Assembly (NCBI RefSeq): GCF_900167415.1
Contig: NZ_FUWU01000001.1
Coordinates: 1-64,000, forward strand
Origin: Fibrobacter intestinalis
GTDB lineage: Bacteria; Fibrobacterota; Fibrobacteria; Fibrobacterales; Fibrobacteraceae
DNA length: 64,000 nt
Direction: 5' to 3'
Part shown: positions 8,389-17,049 of the stretch, one piece after another
Layout: each line of letters begins with the position of its first letter
How positions within the stretch are numbered: the stretch's first letter is position 1
Program-made: the position numbers and the translations under genes
The notes under the pieces: generated by a model
Database searches by the model: none
What the model was told of the DNA's origin: nothing
What the model saw: the letters and a program-made list of their open reading frames with translations, nothing else

Positions 8389-8910
8389 TTAGCTTTCCAG
8401 TGCCGCAATCGCCGATTTATATTTTTTCAAGCGGAATTGGGTTTTGAGTTCTCGGCGTTCCTGCCTGTGAATATATTTGTCTTCTTGGAGAACGCTTAAA
8501 ATGGCAGCTTTGGCTTTGGAAGCTAGCGGATCGTCCTTTAAGGTTTTTACAAAATTGACGAATTCTTTTTCTCTGGCTTCGTAAGTCGCTTCTTCGGCGG
8601 GAATGCCTTCCGCCATCAGTTTGCAACTATATTCGTCAATCCAACCTTGATTTTTGTGATAAGTCATTTTTAAAATACGATCGACCGTTTCTTCGGAAAC
8701 TCCCATATTGATGACATCTTCTTTAGAGAGTTTGGTAGAAGGGGTGAGAACGTCTTGCAAAACAGCAAGAACTTGAACTTCTTCGGGTTCCCCTTTGTTT
8801 TTCAAAAAATCCGCAACGCTTTTGAGAAAGTCGATATACGGGCCGCCGGCTTTGTTTTTCTGTCCTGCGTGAGCCTTTTCGGCAATGGCGAGTGCTTCAT
8901 TTAAAGTCAT
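8389..8910 (-). CDS. degenerate HD-domain (RelA/SpoT-hydrolase-like) protein
   Basis: The 173-residue protein begins like the HD hydrolase half of RelA/SpoT enzymes: A-x-x-A-E-K-A-H-A-G-Q-x-x-K-A-G-G-P-Y-I. The metal-binding residues are changed. The His expected after PYI is Phe28, and the HD pair expected in LLHDVxED reads Q52-D53 followed by V-L-T-P. The remaining fold (helix with VSEETVDRILKMT, where family members have the -EV--V--LTK helix) seems kept. The C-terminal 50 residues are basic and helical. Inference: a non-catalytic relative, perhaps binding a nucleotide or another protein. The start at 8910 is the only good one. Family assignment is moderate; function unknown. Confidence 0.6.
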   Translation of the reverse strand: MTLNEALAIAEKAHAGQKNKAGGPYIDFLKSVADFLKNKGEPEEVQVLAVLQDVLTPSTKLSKEDVINMGVSEETVDRILKMTYHKNQGWIDEYSCKLMAEGIPAEEATYEAREKEFVNFVKTLKDDPLASKAKAAILSVLQEDKYIHRQERRELKTQFRLKKYKSAIAALES

Positions 8911-8960
8911 GGTCTTCCTTTAGAAATGTTTCTATCCATAATATAGATTCGTGATGTCTT

Positions 8961-8985
8961 AAAAAGCGAATCTTTTTCGCTTTTT
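8961..8985. terminator. bidirectional terminator-like hairpin
   Basis: A nine-base AAAAAGCGA/TCGCTTTTT inverted repeat with a seven-base loop has T-runs on either strand. It could end transcription coming from ispF on the minus strand. Confidence 0.5.
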
Positions 8986-9093
8986 GTCAGGGAATATGAC
9001 GTTCTACGGCTATTTTGAAATACAGATGAATTGGGGAGGTTTACCGCCGATGATGGATACTTGAGAGAATTTTACTTATAAAAGGGTTAAATT

Positions 9094-9216
9094 TCAACTT
9101 CGCCATCGTTGTTGCGCACGTTTTGCACCGTCATACCGAAGGTTCATGAAGCAAATGCGTTTCACAAGATTATAGAGAGCTTCGTTATCAGCTAGCCCCT
9201 CGAACATTCTAATCAT
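9094..9216 (-). CDS. possible 40-residue protein coupled to ispF
   Basis: An ATG at 9216 overlaps the ispF stop codon in an ATGA arrangement and opens 40 codons ending in TGA at 9094. The peptide is basic ([13 protein letters not shown]). No homologue is recognised. The tight overlap suggests coupling, but chance cannot be excluded at this length. Confidence 0.3.
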   Translation of the reverse strand: MIRMFEGLADNEALYNLVKRICFMNLRYDGAKRAQQRWRS

Positions 9217-9704
9217 TGATAGATTCGACTGACTGTTGCAACAGCTTGAGCAGCGATTCCTTCGCCGCGTCCCGTAAAGCCGAGCTTTTCTGAAGTGCTG
9301 GCTTTGATTCCAATGCGGCTTACGTCAATGTTCAATACCCGAGCAACATTTTGTTTCATTTCTTCGCGATAAGGATTGACTTTAGGACGTTCGCAAATGA
9401 CGACGCTATCCAGGCTTTCAATTTTACATCCCGATTTTTCCACTTCTTCCCGCACCCTAGCAAGAAGCACCAGACTGTCCGCATTTTTAAAAGCGGGATC
9501 CGTATCGGGAAAATAGGTGCCGATATCACCAAGCCCCGCGGCTCCGAGAAGCGCGTCACTGATCGCATGCAACAAAACATCTGCATCGCTGTGCCCGAGA
9601 AGTCCCTTTTCGTAAGGAATATCCACGCCTCCGAGAATACATTTACGACCTTCTACCAATCGATGAACATCAAATCCGATGCCTGTGCGAAAAACTTTTT
9701 CCAT
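9213..9704 (-). CDS. ispF: 2-C-methyl-D-erythritol 2,4-cyclodiphosphate synthase
   Basis: The 163-residue enzyme closes the cyclodiphosphate ring in the MEP pathway to isoprenoids. Zinc ligands match the family: D12 and H14 in GFDVHR, and H46 in [18 protein letters not shown] at 37-42, [11 protein letters not shown] and the C-terminal [22 protein letters not shown] block are all present. I start at the ATG at 9704, which has AAGGA at proper distance; an in-frame TTG at 9722 overlaps that ribosome site. Isoprenoid supply here would serve quinones and undecaprenyl carriers. Confidence 0.96.
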   Translation of the reverse strand: MEKVFRTGIGFDVHRLVEGRKCILGGVDIPYEKGLLGHSDADVLLHAISDALLGAAGLGDIGTYFPDTDPAFKNADSLVLLARVREEVEKSGCKIESLDSVVICERPKVNPYREEMKQNVARVLNIDVSRIGIKASTSEKLGFTGRGEGIAAQAVATVSRIYQ

Positions 9705-9786
9705 AATCATTCCTTTTTTCAAGAAGTAAAATAATAAAATCCGAATGAAAAAATTTTCTTTGTGAATAGCAAAGTTGCTGTCATCT

Positions 9787-10686
9787 TTACGATTCTTTGA
9801 CGTTATTCGCTCGGAGTTTTAATTGATAGCACAGAGATCCTCGACTGATGCCCAAGAACCTTGCCGCTTGGCTTTTGTTGCCCGCGCATTCCATTAAAGC
9901 GTTTTGAATGCTTTTCCATGAAGGCGTTTTGCCGTAACGATAAGTTCGGCGCGGTTCTTGAATACAGCCTGAAAAAGGATGCAAATCCCAAGGCTCTTCC
10001 GAAAGTACGCTTTCTAACGAAACGCCTAAATCTTGCAGCAATTGATAGCGTTCCAATACATTTTTTAGTTGGCGGACATTTCCTGGCCATGGAAAGCGGC
10101 AAAGGCTTTTGATTTCGTCATCGTTCAAAAGGCGAGAGGATAAATTTTTCCATAAATCGAAAGCGATGGATTTCAACTCGTCCAAGCGTTCCCGCAGTGG
10201 CAGTAGATGTATCGGGAAAACATTCAATCGGAAAAATAAATCTTCACGGAAACGCCCTGCATTCACTGACGCCCGCAAGTTTCGGTGCGTTGCGCAAATC
10301 AAACGAAAATCAACGGGAATGCTGCGCTGCTCTCCGATGGGCGTCACCGCCCGCTCTTGCAAAATACGCAGAAGCCGGGTTTGGCTTTCAAGCGGCAATT
10401 CGCCGATTTCATCCAAAAAAAGCGTGCCATGATCCGCCGCCCGTACAAACCCCAACTGATTTGCTACGGCTCCCGTATAGGCTCCGCGGCAGGAACCTTC
10501 AAACAGGCTTTCAACAAGGCCAGGACTGATCGCTCCGCAATTCACAGCAATGAATGCGGCGTTTGCCCTATCGCTCATTTGATGTAATCGACGAGCCATC
10601 ACCTCTTTACCAGTTCCAGATTCTCCACAAATAAGAACAGGAACAGACGAGCGAGACGCGATATCCAAAAGTTTATGAACTTCCAT
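9787..10686 (-). CDS. sigma-54-dependent transcriptional activator (AAA+ plus Fis-type HTH)
   Basis: The 299-residue protein is an enhancer-binding protein reduced to its central and DNA-binding domains. Walker A GESGTGKE is at residues 21-28. The sigma-54 contact loop is GAYTGA (68-73) rather than the usual GAFTGA, a known natural variant. Walker [10 protein letters not shown] is at 89-97, and an Arg-finger region and [12 protein letters not shown] follow. The C terminus is a Fis-like helix-turn-helix ([21 protein letters not shown]). GGAGG lies just before the ATG, so the lack of a receiver or sensor domain is real, as in PspF. It is divergent from lysC-apeBCD, making that operon or the ape genes candidate targets, but no convincing -24/-12 promoter was found nearby. 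Confidence 0.9.
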   Translation of the reverse strand: MEVHKLLDIASRSSVPVLICGESGTGKEVMARRLHQMSDRANAAFIAVNCGAISPGLVESLFEGSCRGAYTGAVANQLGFVRAADHGTLFLDEIGELPLESQTRLLRILQERAVTPIGEQRSIPVDFRLICATHRNLRASVNAGRFREDLFFRLNVFPIHLLPLRERLDELKSIAFDLWKNLSSRLLNDDEIKSLCRFPWPGNVRQLKNVLERYQLLQDLGVSLESVLSEEPWDLHPFSGCIQEPRRTYRYGKTPSWKSIQNALMECAGNKSQAARFLGISRGSLCYQLKLRANNVKES

Positions 10687-10764
10687 TTTTCCTCCAAAAA
10701 TAGAGAATGGCGGAATCTACAGATGAAGACGTTTTTCGCTCCAAAAAATCCACCATGATTTTCT

Positions 10765-10800
10765 ATTTTTTACAAAAAGAATCTTTTTTTACAAAAGGAT
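10765..10800 (+). promoter_or_regulatory. tandem direct repeat in the lysC leader
   Basis: Two adjacent near-copies of a T-tract followed by ACAAAA and a purine-rich end lie between the divergent activator gene and lysC. The second copy includes the lysC ribosome site (AAAGGA). It could be a regulator site or simply a T-rich leader. Confidence 0.3.
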
Positions 10801-10805
10801 AATCC

Positions 10806-12137
10806 ATGGCAGATCGTATCGTTTGCAAATTCGGCGGCAGCTCTGTTGCAGAAGCCAAGCAGTTTCAAAAAGTCAAAGCGATTGTAGAGGCGGATAAACG
10901 GCGTAAAGTCGTTGTCGTTTCAGCTCCCGGAAAACGGAATCCTCAGGAAACGAAGCTTACCGATCTTTTGTACACGACTTACGACCTCGCTTCCAAAAAT
11001 CTGGATTTTTCCGTTCCGTGGAAAATGATTTGCGACCGTTATATTGATATAGCGAAAGATCTTCATCTGGCAACAAAAATCGGAGAAGATTTGTCGGCTT
11101 TGGAAAATCAATTAAAAAATGAATTTGAAACCGTAACGACGGATTTTTTGGTTTCCCGCGGGGAATATCTTTGCGCCCGTTTAATGGCGGAATATCTGAA
11201 CGCGCAATTTGTGGATTCTTTTGAATTGATCGCGTTTGATGAACGCTACCGCATTACATCGAATAGTTATGAAACGATTGCGCAAAAATTGTCCGATGAA
11301 AATCAGCTCTATGTGGTTCCCGGCTTTTACGGCGAAGGTCCCAGAAAACAGGTCAAGACCTTTTCTCGCGGAGGCTCCGATATTTCGGGAGCGATTCTTG
11401 CAAATGGAATCCATGCCGTTGCGTATGAAAATTGGACGGATGTTTCGGGAATGCTGATGACGGACCCGCGAATCGTTAAAAATCCGCAACCCATTAGCTA
11501 TGTCAGCTATCGTGAAATTCGAGAACTTTCCTATTCGGGAGCAAGCGTTCTGCACGACGAATCCATAGCACCGTGCCGCGCCAAAAACATTCCGATTAAT
11601 ATCCGCAACACCAATCGCCCGGAAGACGCCGGAACGATTATCGGGCCGACTCCGGAAAAAACGGATTTTCCGATTACGGGAATCGCAGGGCGTAAAGGCT
11701 TTTCGATGATTTATATCGAAAAGAGCATGATGAACAAGGAAGTCGGTTTTGGACGGCGCGTTCTTGCCATTCTTGAAGGCGAAGGTCTTTCTTACGAACT
11801 CAGTCCCAGCGGCATCGACTCCATGTCCATCGTCGTGGATTCCAAAGCTTTGGAAGCGGTACAGGACGCCGTTCTAGAAGACATCATGCTGCAAATGCAC
11901 CCGGATAGGGTCAAAGTTTTCCACGGGATCAGCCTTGTGGCGACTGTCGGACACGGCATGACAAACCAGATAGGAATTGCCGCCAAACTTTTCTCTGCTC
12001 TTGCCGAAAAGAAAATCAACATCCGCATTATTGATCAAGGTTCCTCGCAAATAAATATCTTGGTTGGCGTCGATGATTCCAATATGGAAAATGCCATTCA
12101 AGCAATTTATGGAGCTTTTGTTAAATCCCATGTTTGA
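10806..12137 (+). CDS. lysC: aspartate kinase (monofunctional, ACT-regulated)
   Basis: The 443-residue enzyme phosphorylates aspartate, the first step toward lysine, threonine, methionine and diaminopimelate. The amino-acid-kinase domain opens with KFGGSS at residues 8-13 and has VVVVSAPGK, the FSRGGSDISGAI block and WTDVSGMLMTDPRIV. The C-terminal third carries two ACT domains (one around VGFGRRVLAILEGEGLSYE, one around ATVGHGMTNQIGIAAKLFSALAEKKINI), implying allosteric feedback. The start has AAAAGGA at good distance. The last eight bases overlap the start of the ape methyltransferase gene, so the two are probably co-transcribed and translationally coupled, an unusual link between amino-acid and pigment genes. 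Confidence 0.95.
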   Translation: MADRIVCKFGGSSVAEAKQFQKVKAIVEADKRRKVVVVSAPGKRNPQETKLTDLLYTTYDLASKNLDFSVPWKMICDRYIDIAKDLHLATKIGEDLSALENQLKNEFETVTTDFLVSRGEYLCARLMAEYLNAQFVDSFELIAFDERYRITSNSYETIAQKLSDENQLYVVPGFYGEGPRKQVKTFSRGGSDISGAILANGIHAVAYENWTDVSGMLMTDPRIVKNPQPISYVSYREIRELSYSGASVLHDESIAPCRAKNIPINIRNTNRPEDAGTIIGPTPEKTDFPITGIAGRKGFSMIYIEKSMMNKEVGFGRRVLAILEGEGLSYELSPSGIDSMSIVVDSKALEAVQDAVLEDIMLQMHPDRVKVFHGISLVATVGHGMTNQIGIAAKLFSALAEKKINIRIIDQGSSQINILVGVDDSNMENAIQAIYGAFVKSHV

Positions 12138-13218
12138 TTCTTTTTATCAAGACGACATTGACGCGGTAAATGCCAAATTTGAAGCGCAAAAAATCGCATT
12201 CGCCCCCCTTTCTTTTCAAGCCGCTCGCGCTCTGCGAGATTTGGGAATTTTAGAACTTGTCAGCAGCTCTCGTAAAAAAGGAATCGCTATTCGTCAAATT
12301 GCAGAACAGCTGAAACTTTCCGAATATGGTGTTGGCGTCTTAATGGAAATGGGACTTGGCATGGGAATTTTCAAATTGAAAAGATCGGAATCCTCAGAGC
12401 TGATTTTTACTCTTGGGAAAATCGGATTTTTCCTTTTGAATGACGACATGACCAAAGTGAACATGGATTTTTCGGAAGACGTTTGCTATCAAGGCGCCGA
12501 TGATTTGATGAAATCCGTTATGACGGGGAAACCCGAAGGATTAAAACGTTTTGGTCCTTGGACAACTGTATATGAAGGCCTTTCACAAACCAGCGAAGTT
12601 TTTCAAAAAAGTTGGTTCGGTTTTGATCATTTTTATTCGGACTTGGCATTTCCCGAAGCTTTGCCGATAGTTTTTGAACAAAAGGTAAAACATCTTTTTG
12701 ATATAGGCGGCAATACGGCAAAATGGGCAATCCAATGCTGCAAATACAATCCGGATGTGAATGTTTCCATTATTGATTTGCCTGGTCAAACCGCTGTTGC
12801 CGAGAAAAATGCGAAAGCTGCTGGATTTGAAAATCGCATTACAACGATTCCTTGCAACGTCCTTGACGAATCCACCAAATTTCCGCATGGTGCCGACGCC
12901 ATTTGGATGAGCCAATTTTTGGATTGTTTTTCCCTGCACCAGATTACAAAAATTCTGAAAAAAATCTACCCGGCGATAACTTCGGATACAAACGTTTATA
13001 TTTTGGAACCGATTTGGGACAAGCAGCGATTTGAAGCCGCTTCTTATTCTTTACAAGCGACATCTCTTTATTTTACTTGCATTGCCAACGGAAACAGCAA
13101 AATGTATCGCTTTGACGAATTGAAGCAAGCCGTTGAAAATGGCGGATTTGTTCTTCGGGAAGCGCATCATAATTTGGGAATCAACAGTTACACTCTTTTC
13201 CGTTTTCAAAAAAAATGA
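12130..13218 (+). CDS. apeB: SAM-dependent O-methyltransferase of the aryl-polyene cluster (ApeB-like)
   Basis: The protein has about 362 residues from the ATG at 12130, which overlaps the lysC stop. An N-terminal winged-helix/dimerisation part (RQIAEQLKLSEYGVGVLMEMG) precedes a Rossmann methyltransferase domain. Its SAM loop reads FDIGGN and the acidic strand-two residue lies in SIIDLPGQ, as in O-methyltransferase family 2. In characterised aryl-polyene clusters a methyltransferase decorates the terminal phenol ring. It overlaps the next gene by four bases (ATGA). Assignment to ApeB rests on family and on the neighbours apeC and apeD. Confidence 0.85.
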   Translation: MFDSFYQDDIDAVNAKFEAQKIAFAPLSFQAARALRDLGILELVSSSRKKGIAIRQIAEQLKLSEYGVGVLMEMGLGMGIFKLKRSESSELIFTLGKIGFFLLNDDMTKVNMDFSEDVCYQGADDLMKSVMTGKPEGLKRFGPWTTVYEGLSQTSEVFQKSWFGFDHFYSDLAFPEALPIVFEQKVKHLFDIGGNTAKWAIQCCKYNPDVNVSIIDLPGQTAVAEKNAKAAGFENRITTIPCNVLDESTKFPHGADAIWMSQFLDCFSLHQITKILKKIYPAITSDTNVYILEPIWDKQRFEAASYSLQATSLYFTCIANGNSKMYRFDELKQAVENGGFVLREAHHNLGINSYTLFRFQKK

Positions 13219-13817
13219 ATGTATATGTAACCCGGTTTTCTGCATGGACGGATGAGCACCCGCCAAAATTAAATTTCGTTCCGATGCTATTTCGGCGGAG
13301 ACTTAGCGACATTACTAAAATGGTTGTACAAACGGTTCATGACGTTTCCGAGGGGCTTTCGCATACGCATGTAACTTTCGCTTCGGAATTTGGAGAAATC
13401 CAGCGGCAGTATAAAATTTCGGAAGGCATTTTATCTTCCGGAGAAGTTTCCCCGGCGCAATTCAGCCTTTCGGTTTTCAACATCCCTGCATCGGCCTCTT
13501 CTATTGTAGAGCAAAACATGGTCGGTTACAGTGCCGTTTTTTCTGGGAATAAATCTTTTGAAAATGGGTTGAAAGAAGCGGTGGCGCCAATTCTTTCCGG
13601 TCGGGAAAAAGAACGGATTTTTGTATTTGCCGATGAACGAATCCCTGCGGAGTACGCTACCATTGCAAAATATCCGAATCCTGTTTGCGCTCTGGCTTTA
13701 CGCCTGTCGAGTAAAAAAACGAACGCCATTTGTGAACTGGATTATTCCTCGCTACCCGCAACGGAAACCGCAGCAGAACAAGCTCTTTATTTTTTGAACA
13801 ATAGACTTCCACAATGA
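13215..13817 (+). CDS. apeC: beta-ketoacyl-synthase N-terminal-like protein, chain-length-factor partner (ApeC-like)
   Basis: The 200-residue protein looks like a truncated ketosynthase N-terminal domain: a DITKMVVQTVHD helix, a TFASEFGEI strand, and the diagnostic S-P-A-Q-F-S-L-S-V-F-N segment, then a QNMVGYSAVFSGN strand. The Cys-His-His catalytic set is missing. In aryl-polyene clusters such a protein (ApeC) pairs with the ketosynthase ApeO as a chain-length factor. It overlaps both neighbours in ATGA fashion, so three genes plus lysC form one coupled operon. It is much shorter than a full ketosynthase, which is normal for this family. Confidence 0.8.
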   Translation: MNVYVTRFSAWTDEHPPKLNFVPMLFRRRLSDITKMVVQTVHDVSEGLSHTHVTFASEFGEIQRQYKISEGILSSGEVSPAQFSLSVFNIPASASSIVEQNMVGYSAVFSGNKSFENGLKEAVAPILSGREKERIFVFADERIPAEYATIAKYPNPVCALALRLSSKKTNAICELDYSSLPATETAAEQALYFLNNRLPQ

Positions 13818-14608
13818 AGTTCCTGCAAAAAATTTTGTATGTCTGGCGTTTAATTGCTAAGGTTATTGCATACGCTTCGTTCGGAATTTGCAGCACTATT
13901 TTCACTTTGACTTTTCCCTTCATTTTTATTTTTTCCGGTTTTTCCAAAAAACGTTTTCGAATGTTGGCGAGGGCGGTGAATTTCCGATTTTTTCAACTCT
14001 TCGTTTTAGAAATGAAACTGCTGGGAATTTTAACCGTTCATGTTGAGCACAAGGAACGTTTTCAAAATTTTCGCCCTTGCGTTATTGTGGCCAACCATCC
14101 TTCTTTTTTGGATGTCGTCATCCTATTTTCCATTATTCCCAACGCCAATTGCATTGTCAAAGGTTCTCTTGCAAAAACGCCTTTTGTGAACACCGTTGTC
14201 AGCGCACTTTTTATTCCCAATACGCTCCCTTTTGAAGAACAGTTGGAACGGGCAAGAATTGGCATGAACGAAGGGGAATCTCTGATTATTTTTCCGGAGG
14301 GGACGCGTACAAAATCGGGAGAACCTTTGCATTTTAAAAAGGGAGCAGCACGTTTTGCGATTCATTCCGGAAGATGCGCCCTGCCTATTTACATCGGCGG
14401 AAATGAAAAAATCGGCATTCGGAAGAACGATGCGTTTTTCCGTTTTCACCCTTCAGAACGATACCATTATAATCTGGATTTGCTTCTTCCTATTTTTCCC
14501 GGAAAATTTGAAGAGCATTCGAAACCAGCTGCGGTGGAATTGCTGACAAAAGAAATGCAAAACGTTTTGGAACTTTGTAGAAATCGAGATCCCGAAAAAG
14601 AAACGTGA
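13814..14608 (+). CDS. apeD: 1-acylglycerol-3-phosphate-type acyltransferase (ApeD-like)
   Basis: The 264-residue PlsC-superfamily protein has an N-terminal membrane segment (about residues 12-40). The catalytic NHPSFLD motif (N-H-x4-D) comes next, followed by the FPEGTRTKSGE motif and a hydrophobic PIYIGG strand. Such enzymes transfer acyl groups to glycerol-phosphate-like acceptors at the inner membrane. In aryl-polyene systems acyltransferases are thought to attach the polyene to a lipid anchor. It is the last gene of the plus-strand operon and faces apeR across a 36-base junction. Confidence 0.85.
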   Translation: MKFLQKILYVWRLIAKVIAYASFGICSTIFTLTFPFIFIFSGFSKKRFRMLARAVNFRFFQLFVLEMKLLGILTVHVEHKERFQNFRPCVIVANHPSFLDVVILFSIIPNANCIVKGSLAKTPFVNTVVSALFIPNTLPFEEQLERARIGMNEGESLIIFPEGTRTKSGEPLHFKKGAARFAIHSGRCALPIYIGGNEKIGIRKNDAFFRFHPSERYHYNLDLLLPIFPGKFEEHSKPAAVELLTKEMQNVLELCRNRDPEKET

Positions 14609-14644
14609 AGAATAAAAAGAAAGGCTGTCTCTTTCGTGCGCGCA

Positions 14645-15871
14645 CTACATTCTTTTGAAAATCAAAGAGGTGTTGATTCCTCCGAAAGCGAAGTTGTTCG
14701 ACATAAAATATTCAATATCCATTTCTCTCCCGTCGCCCATGATATAATCTAAAGGCGCACACGCTGGATCGATATTTTTCAGATTCAAATTTGGATGGAA
14801 CCATTTTCGATTCATCATTTGAATGCCGAGCCAAGCTTCAATAGCACCACAGGCCCCTAAAGAATGGCCGATGTAACTTTTTAAACTGCTAATAGGAGCG
14901 GCCCTTCCTTGCAAGGCCCCAAAAGTCGCTTGAGTTTCTGCGGTGTCGCCGAATTTGGTCGCCGTGCCGTGTCCGCTAACGTAGCCGATTTGCTGCGGAT
15001 AAACGCCCGCATTTTTCATCGCCATTTCCAATGCGATTTGCATCGTTTCTTTTTTGGGCTGCGTTAGATGATTGCCGTCCGTGTTGGTTCCGAAACCGAC
15101 AACTTCCGCATAGATATGCGCGCCGCGAGCTTTAGCGTGCTCGTATTCTTCAAGAATTAAAGAGCCTGCGCCCTCGCCGATGACAAGACCGTCCCGATCT
15201 CTGTCATAAGAAGCCGGCGTGATTTCTGGAGAGTCGTTTTTAACACTTGTCGCAAATAGAATATCAAAAACAGCAGAACCCGTCGGATTTAATTCTTCGG
15301 CTCCGCCAGCAATCATAACATCCTGTTCACCGTGCATAATCATTTCATAGGCGTATCCGATAGAAAGGCTTCCCGCCGTGCAAGCGGTATTTGTCGTAAC
15401 AAGACGTCCGGTAAGTCCCAAAAGAACGCTGATATTGACCGCGCAAGTTTGCGGCATACAGCGAATGTAACTGGTTGCCGTAATGTTCGACGAATCGTTA
15501 TGGATAAGCATGGACATAAATTCTTTGATAGCGTCAAAATTTCCCATGGAAGATCCGAATGAAACGCCGATACGTCCAGCTTTAAGTTCCGGATCATTCA
15601 GATCGTAACCCGCAAGGAGCAAAGCTTTTTCCGCAGTGGCTACTGCCATGTGAGCAACGCGCCCCATCCCCCGCATTTTCTTTCGAGGAAATTCCGGAAG
15701 AGAAAATGGAATGGGAGCGGCCAATCGTGTATTGATTTGTTTGTAAACATCCCAGCCAGGCATTCGAATCGTGCAATTTTTCAGCAAATGGAGCCGTTCA
15801 AAAATTTCATCGTCATCCATTCCGAGCGGAGAAATGCTTGCCCCACCTGTAACCACAACTCGACGTTTCAT
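14645..15871 (-). CDS. apeR: beta-ketoacyl-ACP synthase (ApeR-like)
   Basis: The 408-residue thiolase-fold enzyme has the full elongating-ketosynthase set: C164 in NTACTAGS, H301 in SGHGTATKFGD, K331 and H336 in KSYIGHSLGACGA. IGEGAGSLILEE and the C-terminal NNFAFGGINTS are also typical of FabF-type enzymes. It condenses malonyl-ACP with the growing polyene or its starter. It is the last gene of the minus-strand ape operon and overlaps apeQ by four bases. The ApeR label rests on its position after an apeO-apeP-apeQ run, the order seen in gammaproteobacterial ape clusters. Confidence 0.9.
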   Translation of the reverse strand: MKRRVVVTGGASISPLGMDDDEIFERLHLLKNCTIRMPGWDVYKQINTRLAAPIPFSLPEFPRKKMRGMGRVAHMAVATAEKALLLAGYDLNDPELKAGRIGVSFGSSMGNFDAIKEFMSMLIHNDSSNITATSYIRCMPQTCAVNISVLLGLTGRLVTTNTACTAGSLSIGYAYEMIMHGEQDVMIAGGAEELNPTGSAVFDILFATSVKNDSPEITPASYDRDRDGLVIGEGAGSLILEEYEHAKARGAHIYAEVVGFGTNTDGNHLTQPKKETMQIALEMAMKNAGVYPQQIGYVSGHGTATKFGDTAETQATFGALQGRAAPISSLKSYIGHSLGACGAIEAWLGIQMMNRKWFHPNLNLKNIDPACAPLDYIMGDGREMDIEYFMSNNFAFGGINTSLIFKRM

Positions 15872-16587
15872 GCCAAACCTCCATTTACAGAAATGACTTG
15901 CCGTGTAATATAGGAAGCTCCTTCCGAAAGCAAAAAGAGAACTGTTGCAGCAACTTCTTCCGGTTTGCCAACACGGTGCATGGGAATGGCTGGCAAAATC
16001 ATATCAACCGGGGCATCTTTAATCATTTCGGTTTCAATAACTCCAGGAGCAATGCTATTTACGGTGATATTTCGACTAGCCAATTCAACGGCTAAAGCTT
16101 TGCTGGCAGCGATAATTCCGCCTTTGCTTGCACTGTAATTGACTTGTCCTCGATTTCCAATAACTCCAGAAACCGAAGCAATGGAAATAATTCGTCCTTG
16201 TCTTTTCCGACACATCGGCATGACCAGCGGATGCAAGACATTGTAAAAGCCGTTCAAATTCACGTTGAGGACGCTGTCCCAATAATCGTCGGTCATGGCG
16301 GGGAATGCGGCATCTCGGCAAATACCCGAAGAAAGAACAACTCCGTAATACGTTCCTTTTTCGGCAACATCTTTTTCCAGTACGGATTTACAATTTTCTC
16401 GATCCGTTACATTAAATTGCAGAAGATGCAAATTTTCTTTATTTTGTTCGGCGAGATTTTTTAAAGAATCCGCATGGCTGTTGTAATGCGCCGTAACCTG
16501 ATAGCCTGCTGACAACGCAGCCTGTACAATGGCAAAACCAATGCCGCCACTGGCTCCCGTCACAAGAACGCGTTTTCCGTTTTCCAT
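15868..16587 (-). CDS. apeQ: 3-oxoacyl-ACP reductase (ApeQ-like, FabG family)
   Basis: The 239-residue short-chain dehydrogenase has the cofactor motif TGASGGIG at 10-17, a catalytic Ser in SIASVSG (about 138), Y151 and K155 in YSASKGG, and the NTVNSIAPG-like segment NITVNSIAPGVIET. It reduces the beta-keto group after each condensation. The C-terminal QVISVNGGLA is standard for FabG. It overlaps apeR and directly abuts apeP. Confidence 0.93.
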   Translation of the reverse strand: MENGKRVLVTGASGGIGFAIVQAALSAGYQVTAHYNSHADSLKNLAEQNKENLHLLQFNVTDRENCKSVLEKDVAEKGTYYGVVLSSGICRDAAFPAMTDDYWDSVLNVNLNGFYNVLHPLVMPMCRKRQGRIISIASVSGVIGNRGQVNYSASKGGIIAASKALAVELASRNITVNSIAPGVIETEMIKDAPVDMILPAIPMHRVGKPEEVAATVLFLLSEGASYITRQVISVNGGLA

Positions 16588-17049
16588 TTATATTCCTCCC
16601 ATTTTTTGCGGATTGTCCACGGCAATCGTATTGATTGTAGCCGTTGCAAATAATTTATCACCGACAGACGCTTTTCCTTCAAATGTAATCGCTTTGTCCA
16701 TTTGCGCAATTTGCTTTATCCAAATACGTACGACGGATTTGGCAAGAAATACGTTTTCTTCCGCTTTAAAATTTGTCACGCTTAAAATGAAGCCAACTTG
16801 AGACGAATTTTTTTCTCTATTGGCAATACCATTCAATGCGGCTATACTTTGCGCCATATATTCAAAAGCAATCCATACAGGAACGCCGCCAAAATTTTCG
16901 TCGTAAAACATTGTCTTTTCGGAAATATCCACTTCCGTCTCAGCAACCGCTTGCGACAAATCGTAAAAAACGACTCGATCGAGCAAATTCATTTTTCCTT
17001 TATGCGGCACTAATTGCGCTATTTTTTCTCGAGAATCAAATTCGGTCAT
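16588..17049 (-). CDS. apeP: 3-hydroxyacyl-ACP dehydratase, hotdog fold (ApeP-like)
   Basis: From the ATG at 17049 the protein is 153 residues. It starts with LVPHKGKMNLLDRVV, the hotdog dehydratase N terminus, then V-P-V-W-I-A-F-E-Y-M-A-Q-S-I-A-A-L-N-G as the central hotdog helix. ApeP works with a partner dehydratase (ApeI) to make the trans double bonds of the polyene. Here the ApeI-like domain is fused into the protein at 23864-26158. The start overlaps the apeO stop by four bases; longer in-frame starts lie inside apeO and are less likely. Confidence 0.85.
   Translation of the reverse strand: MTEFDSREKIAQLVPHKGKMNLLDRVVFYDLSQAVAETEVDISEKTMFYDENFGGVPVWIAFEYMAQSIAALNGIANREKNSSQVGFILSVTNFKAEENVFLAKSVVRIWIKQIAQMDKAITFEGKASVGDKLFATATINTIAVDNPQKMGGI

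Noticed and set aside
9110-9135. Possible sigma-54 promoter (GCGCACG then TTGC)
   Set aside because: The -24 element lacks the GG and its spacing to the GC of the -12 element is wrong; it also lies within the short frame after ispF.
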